From Weeksellaceae bacterium (GTDB lineage Bacteria; Bacteroidota; Bacteroidia; Flavobacteriales; Weeksellaceae): DNA of 9,528 nucleotides. Under the pieces are notes generated by a model, which was not told the origin of the DNA, did no database searches, and saw nothing but the letters and a program-made list of their open reading frames with translations. How positions within the stretch are numbered: position 1 is the first letter of the stretch; each line of letters begins with the position of its first letter. The stretch spans positions 1 to 9,528 of the forward strand of contig JAQVDG010000053.1 of assembly GCA_028698395.1 (NCBI GenBank). Reading direction: 5' to 3'. Made by a program: the position numbers and the translations under genes. This document shows positions 6,884 through 9,528 of this stretch, one piece after another.

Positions 6884-7897
6884 ATGAGAACAATTTCTTT
6901 AAAATCGTCAGGAATTTTCTTTTTCCTGGCTTCTGTTCTGGCTGTTTCTATATTATTTTCTTGTAACAAAGATGAAGATGATAACGATGATTTAAATGAT
7001 AAAACAGCCTTTATTTATGATTATTTTGATGTGGTCGGTGGGGATTTTGTTCAAAAAGATATGCCCGGAGCCAACTCTGATAATCTTGATATTTTGGGAT
7101 TAAGCGGTAATCAAACCATTTTACCCGGAGGTAGTAACCCAATTAATGTTGAAACAGGAAATAGTGCCAAAAGCATTTTAATAGGTGTTTCAGGTGTTAA
7201 TGGCTATTTTAATTTACCTGTTGGTACAGAAAATAATCAAAACGGTAATCGTGAAACTACTGTAACAATTCTTTTGGGACAGGGATTAAATCAAGATTTG
7301 TCCATTAAGTTTATGGCTTCAGATGGAAACGGTTCTTTTGGATATCCGGAGATTTTGGACGTTAATTATATGTATGCCGGAACCGGTCTTCTTCAAATAA
7401 GTCTGTCTTGGGATCAGGAAAATGATGTGGATCTTCATTTAATAGAGCCAAATGGAGAAGAAATTTTCTATGGTCATTCTTATTCAGGAAATGGTGGACA
7501 ATTAGATGTAGATAGTAATCCGGCATGTAATTTAGACTACATCAACAACGAAAATATTTTCTATGAAGACATTACTCAAATTGAGAGTGGTGAATATGAA
7601 GTTTTAGTTGACCTTTGGGCTAATTGCGGTATTGAGGAAAACACCAATTACAACATTGTTGCTTATTATGATGGCATGCTTATCAGTCCAACTGAAGGAT
7701 TCAATCCTCATACAAGTTATCTTGAACCTGAAGATGAGAGCCAAAACTCAAATCCAATTTCTATAATGAAATTTGAAATTCCAAATGGAAGTACCAGCCG
7801 ACCGGCTAATGTAAATTCCAATACTCCGAAGATTTTCCAATTCAAATTCAAAAAACAAAAAGAAAAATCTTTGGTTCTAAGTCCAAATAAAATTTAA
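6884..7897 (+). CDS. Probable surface lipoprotein with YfaP/DUF2135-like domain
   Basis: A complete 337-residue protein. The N-terminus is a lipoprotein signal: positively charged MRTISLK, a hydrophobic stretch (about 10-25) and the lipobox LFSC with the lipidated cysteine at 27. The next residues, NKDEDDNDD, are highly acidic, resembling the lipoprotein export signals that send Bacteroidota lipoproteins to the outer leaflet, so surface display is likely. Residues about 168-263 resemble the DUF2135/YfaP family: strand-like LQISLSWD, then ENDVDLHLIEPNGEE (D181, D183, H185), GGQLDVDSN (204-212), and GEYEVLVDLW (236-245). The acidic DxD pattern could bind a metal, but this is inference. The rest (40-165) and the basic tail (KFKKQKEK near 321-328) are unrecognised. 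No enzyme activity can be assigned. The gene is monocistronic, divergent from the M60 peptidase, and ends at a strong terminator. Confidence 0.85.
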   Translation: MRTISLKSSGIFFFLASVLAVSILFSCNKDEDDNDDLNDKTAFIYDYFDVVGGDFVQKDMPGANSDNLDILGLSGNQTILPGGSNPINVETGNSAKSILIGVSGVNGYFNLPVGTENNQNGNRETTVTILLGQGLNQDLSIKFMASDGNGSFGYPEILDVNYMYAGTGLLQISLSWDQENDVDLHLIEPNGEEIFYGHSYSGNGGQLDVDSNPACNLDYINNENIFYEDITQIESGEYEVLVDLWANCGIEENTNYNIVAYYDGMLISPTEGFNPHTSYLEPEDESQNSNPISIMKFEIPNGSTSRPANVNSNTPKIFQFKFKKQKEKSLVLSPNKI

Positions 7898-7920
7898 ACT
7901 TACTATTTAAATAAAAGAAT

Positions 7921-7961
7921 TAAGCCGATTCATTTTTGTAAATGAGTCGGCTTATTTTTTT
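7921..7961 (+). terminator. Rho-independent terminator of the lipoprotein gene
   Basis: A 15-bp stem (7921-7935 with 7940-7954) has a 4-nt TTGT loop (7936-7939) and a GC-rich core, followed by seven T residues (7955-7961). The one non-Watson-Crick pair (7929 with 7946) is a G-U wobble in plus-strand RNA but an A-C mismatch in minus-strand RNA, so the structure favours the plus-strand transcript. It starts 23 bp after the lipoprotein stop and faces the convergent end of bshA, which it may serve less efficiently. Confidence 0.9.
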
Positions 7962-8009
7962 GGTAATATAAAAAATGGTTGGTGGAATTTACCTATCATT
8001 AATTAACTG

Positions 8010-9161
8010 TCATATTTCGTTCTGCTTTTCAAAAGCAGTTCCTTTAAAAACTGATTCATAGAGTTTTTCATACAAAGGAAGTACTCTTTTTTTATCAAAA
8101 TAAATAGCTTGTTTTTTTGCATTTTCCCGAAATTCCTTCAAAATTTCCGGATTTTTTAATAAATAAAGTGCCTTTTCCGTCATTCCTTGAACATCACCAA
8201 CGGGAAGAACAAATCCGGTTTTTCCATCTATATTCACTTCAGGAATTCCACCGGCATTGGAAGAAATCACCGGCACCCGGGCCGCCATAGATTCTAAGGC
8301 TGCCAAACCGAAACTTTCTTTTTCTGAAGGCAATAAAAATAAATCGGCAGAACAAAGAATCGTATATAAATCATTTACTTTTCCCAAAGCTTTTACTTTA
8401 TGACTGATGCCTAAATCCTCAATCAGCACATTGGCCTTTTCCCATTCCGGTCCTTCGCCTACTATGATTAATTTTGCTTCAACTTCCTTTTGAATTTCAT
8501 AAAAAACTTTAACCACATCCAAAAGCCGTTTTACTTTTCGTAAATTGGAAACATGAATGATGATTTTTTCTTTATTCGTAGCAATTGAATCCCGACAATC
8601 ACAAGTTTCACATGTATCAAATTTGGAATTATCAATAAAATTCGGAATAACTTGAATCTTATTCGTTACTTCAAAATAATCAAATGTCTCTTTTTTAAGA
8701 CTATCTGAAACTGAAGTTACCACATCGGATTTATTAATAGAAAACTCAACAGCAGCCTTGTACGCAGGATGACTTCCAACTAAGGTGATATCGGTCCCGT
8801 GTAAAGTGGTAATAACAGGTAAATGAATTCCTTTTTCCAACAAAATTTGCTTAGCAAAATAAGCAGCATACGCATGTGGTATGGCATAATGAACATGAAT
8901 TAAATCCAATCCATAGGTTTGGGCAAGATTAACAATAATGCTACTCAACGCCAACGAATAAGGCTGAAATTCAAATAAAGGATAGGTTTCTACATTTACT
9001 TTATGAAACTGAATGTTGGACAAAGTTATGTTCAAACGTGCAGGCAAACTCGTGCTTATGAAATGAACTTCATGTCCTCTTTTCGCTAAATCCATTCCCA
9101 ATTCCGTTGCCACTATTCCGCTTCCTCCATAAGTTGGGTAACACACCATTCCGATTTTCAT
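8010..9161 (-). CDS. bshA: BshA, N-acetyl-alpha-D-glucosaminyl L-malate synthase (bacillithiol biosynthesis)
   Basis: A complete 383-residue GT4 retaining glycosyltransferase that joins UDP-GlcNAc and L-malate to GlcNAc-malate, the first step of bacillithiol synthesis, in the cytoplasm. The N-terminal half has MKIGMVCYPTYGGSG (1-15), ATELG (18-22), HVHYAIPHA (89-97) and TTLHGTDIT (118-126). The C-terminal half has HVSNLRKVKR (203-212), VGEGPE (234-239) and the GT4 E-x7-E pair within SEKESFGLAALE (E282 and E290), then GGIPEV (304-309). These blocks closely follow Bacillus subtilis BshA, and length is normal. The start matches the family N-terminus. An unusual CETCDC motif (C184, C187, C189) lies in the segment joining the two lobes. 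The later pathway enzymes BshB and BshC are not in the window; ypdA is. It lies 159 bp after accA on the same strand and converges with the lipoprotein gene. Confidence 0.94.
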   Translation of the reverse strand: MKIGMVCYPTYGGSGIVATELGMDLAKRGHEVHFISTSLPARLNITLSNIQFHKVNVETYPLFEFQPYSLALSSIIVNLAQTYGLDLIHVHYAIPHAYAAYFAKQILLEKGIHLPVITTLHGTDITLVGSHPAYKAAVEFSINKSDVVTSVSDSLKKETFDYFEVTNKIQVIPNFIDNSKFDTCETCDCRDSIATNKEKIIIHVSNLRKVKRLLDVVKVFYEIQKEVEAKLIIVGEGPEWEKANVLIEDLGISHKVKALGKVNDLYTILCSADLFLLPSEKESFGLAALESMAARVPVISSNAGGIPEVNIDGKTGFVLPVGDVQGMTEKALYLLKNPEILKEFRENAKKQAIYFDKKRVLPLYEKLYESVFKGTAFEKQNEI

Positions 9162-9320
9162 ATCGTCTGTAAATTTTTGACTAAGATAATTGTTTTTTTT
9201 TATGACATTTTAGGATTTTGACTAAATTCTATCAATAAAATTTTGAGGAATTTTGTCCTGAATTAAAAATCAGAAGGAAACGGTTGGGACTTTGAATGAT
9301 ATTTTTTTTGAATTTAAAAC
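9162..9320 (-). other. accA-bshA intergenic region
   Basis: This is 159 bp of AT-rich sequence between two same-strand genes. I see no exact TAnnTTTG element on the minus strand, no GC-rich hairpin with a T-run, and no open frame worth calling. bshA either uses a promoter I cannot recognise or is transcribed from accA. Confidence 0.4.
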
Positions 9321-9528
9321 CTATCCGGAAAATTCACCCATGGCAATGAATTTTTCTTGTCGGCTGGTAGCCAATTCTTCCGGAGATAATTTACTCAATT
9401 CTTTATACGATTTCAAGATTTGTTTTTTCAGATTTCCGGCTGCCTGAATTGGGTCATAATGAGCACCTCCTAATGGCTCTTCAATGATTCCGTCGATAAT
9501 TTTTAATTCCAACATATCATTCGGAGTC
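9321..9528 (-). CDS. accA: Acetyl-CoA carboxylase carboxyltransferase subunit alpha, C-terminal 68 residues (partial)
   Basis: Only the C-terminal tail is present; the frame is open to the right edge and ends at a TAG at 9321-9323. AccA pairs with AccD to carry carboxyl from carboxybiotin-BCCP to acetyl-CoA, the first committed step of fatty acid synthesis. The diagnostic block is TPNDMLELKIIDGIIEEP followed by LGGAH and DP, then a charged helix and LSPEEL, ending near EKFIAMG, as in other AccA proteins. The in-frame internal ATG at 9513-9515 is not the start, because the frame continues upstream with the family residues TPND. Downstream are 159 bp before bshA with no clear terminator, so read-through into bshA is possible. 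Confidence 0.92.
   Translation of the reverse strand, partial: TPNDMLELKIIDGIIEEPLGGAHYDPIQAAGNLKKQILKSYKELSKLSPEELATSRQEKFIAMGEFSG

Noticed and set aside
6792..6887. 31-codon plus-strand frame whose TGA overlaps the lipoprotein ATG, like a leader peptide
   Set aside because: The best lipoprotein promoter element (6850-6857) lies inside it, and its Tyr/Asn/Leu composition is what random AT-rich sequence gives.
9321..9515. A stand-alone 64-residue protein starting at the ATG at 9513-9515
   Set aside because: The frame stays open upstream with AccA residues (TPND), so this is the tail of accA cut by the window edge, not a small gene.
1..9528. CRISPR arrays, tRNA genes, insertion sequences or phage attachment sites
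   Set aside because: I saw no regularly spaced repeats, cloverleaf-like segments, transposase motifs or long terminal repeats on reading either strand.

Overview
The window looks like a chromosomal segment from a low-GC member of the Bacteroidota, most probably a Flavobacteriaceae-type organism. Four things point there: a large secreted enzyme ends in a type IX secretion (T9SS) sorting domain; a lipoprotein carries an acidic stretch directly after its lipobox cysteine; several genes are preceded by the Bacteroidota -7 element TAnnTTTG; and none of the starts has a clear Shine-Dalgarno sequence. I see no tRNA, rRNA, insertion sequence, CRISPR array or phage gene.

Layout, left to right: the N-terminal half of adenylosuccinate lyase purB (1-763, -, running off the left edge); ypdA, a putative bacillithiol-disulfide reductase (812-1780, -); the ribosome-associated GTPase typA/bipA (1875-3680, -); a secreted M60-like (enhancin-type) zinc metallopeptidase with an F5/8 type C domain and a T9SS tail (3960-6596, -); a divergently transcribed lipoprotein with a YfaP/DUF2135-like domain (6884-7897, +), closed by a strong intrinsic terminator; the bacillithiol glycosyltransferase bshA (8010-9161, -); and the C-terminal tail of accA (9321 to the right edge, -).

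typA, ypdA and purB are co-directional with gaps of 94 and 48 bp and may be partly co-transcribed. bshA makes the first intermediate of bacillithiol and YpdA is the proposed reductase of its disulfide, so two parts of one low-molecular-weight thiol system lie about 6 kb apart, with unrelated genes between. The metallopeptidase and the lipoprotein form an envelope/secretion island: they diverge from a 287-bp AT-rich region with candidate promoters for both directions.

The genes around this island are housekeeping genes. I found no convincing new multi-gene system. The points most worth following are the animal-type purB, a YpdA lacking the cysteine found at the flavin-binding loop of the Firmicutes enzymes, a CxxCxC motif in BshA, and the M60 peptidase with its divergent lipoprotein partner.
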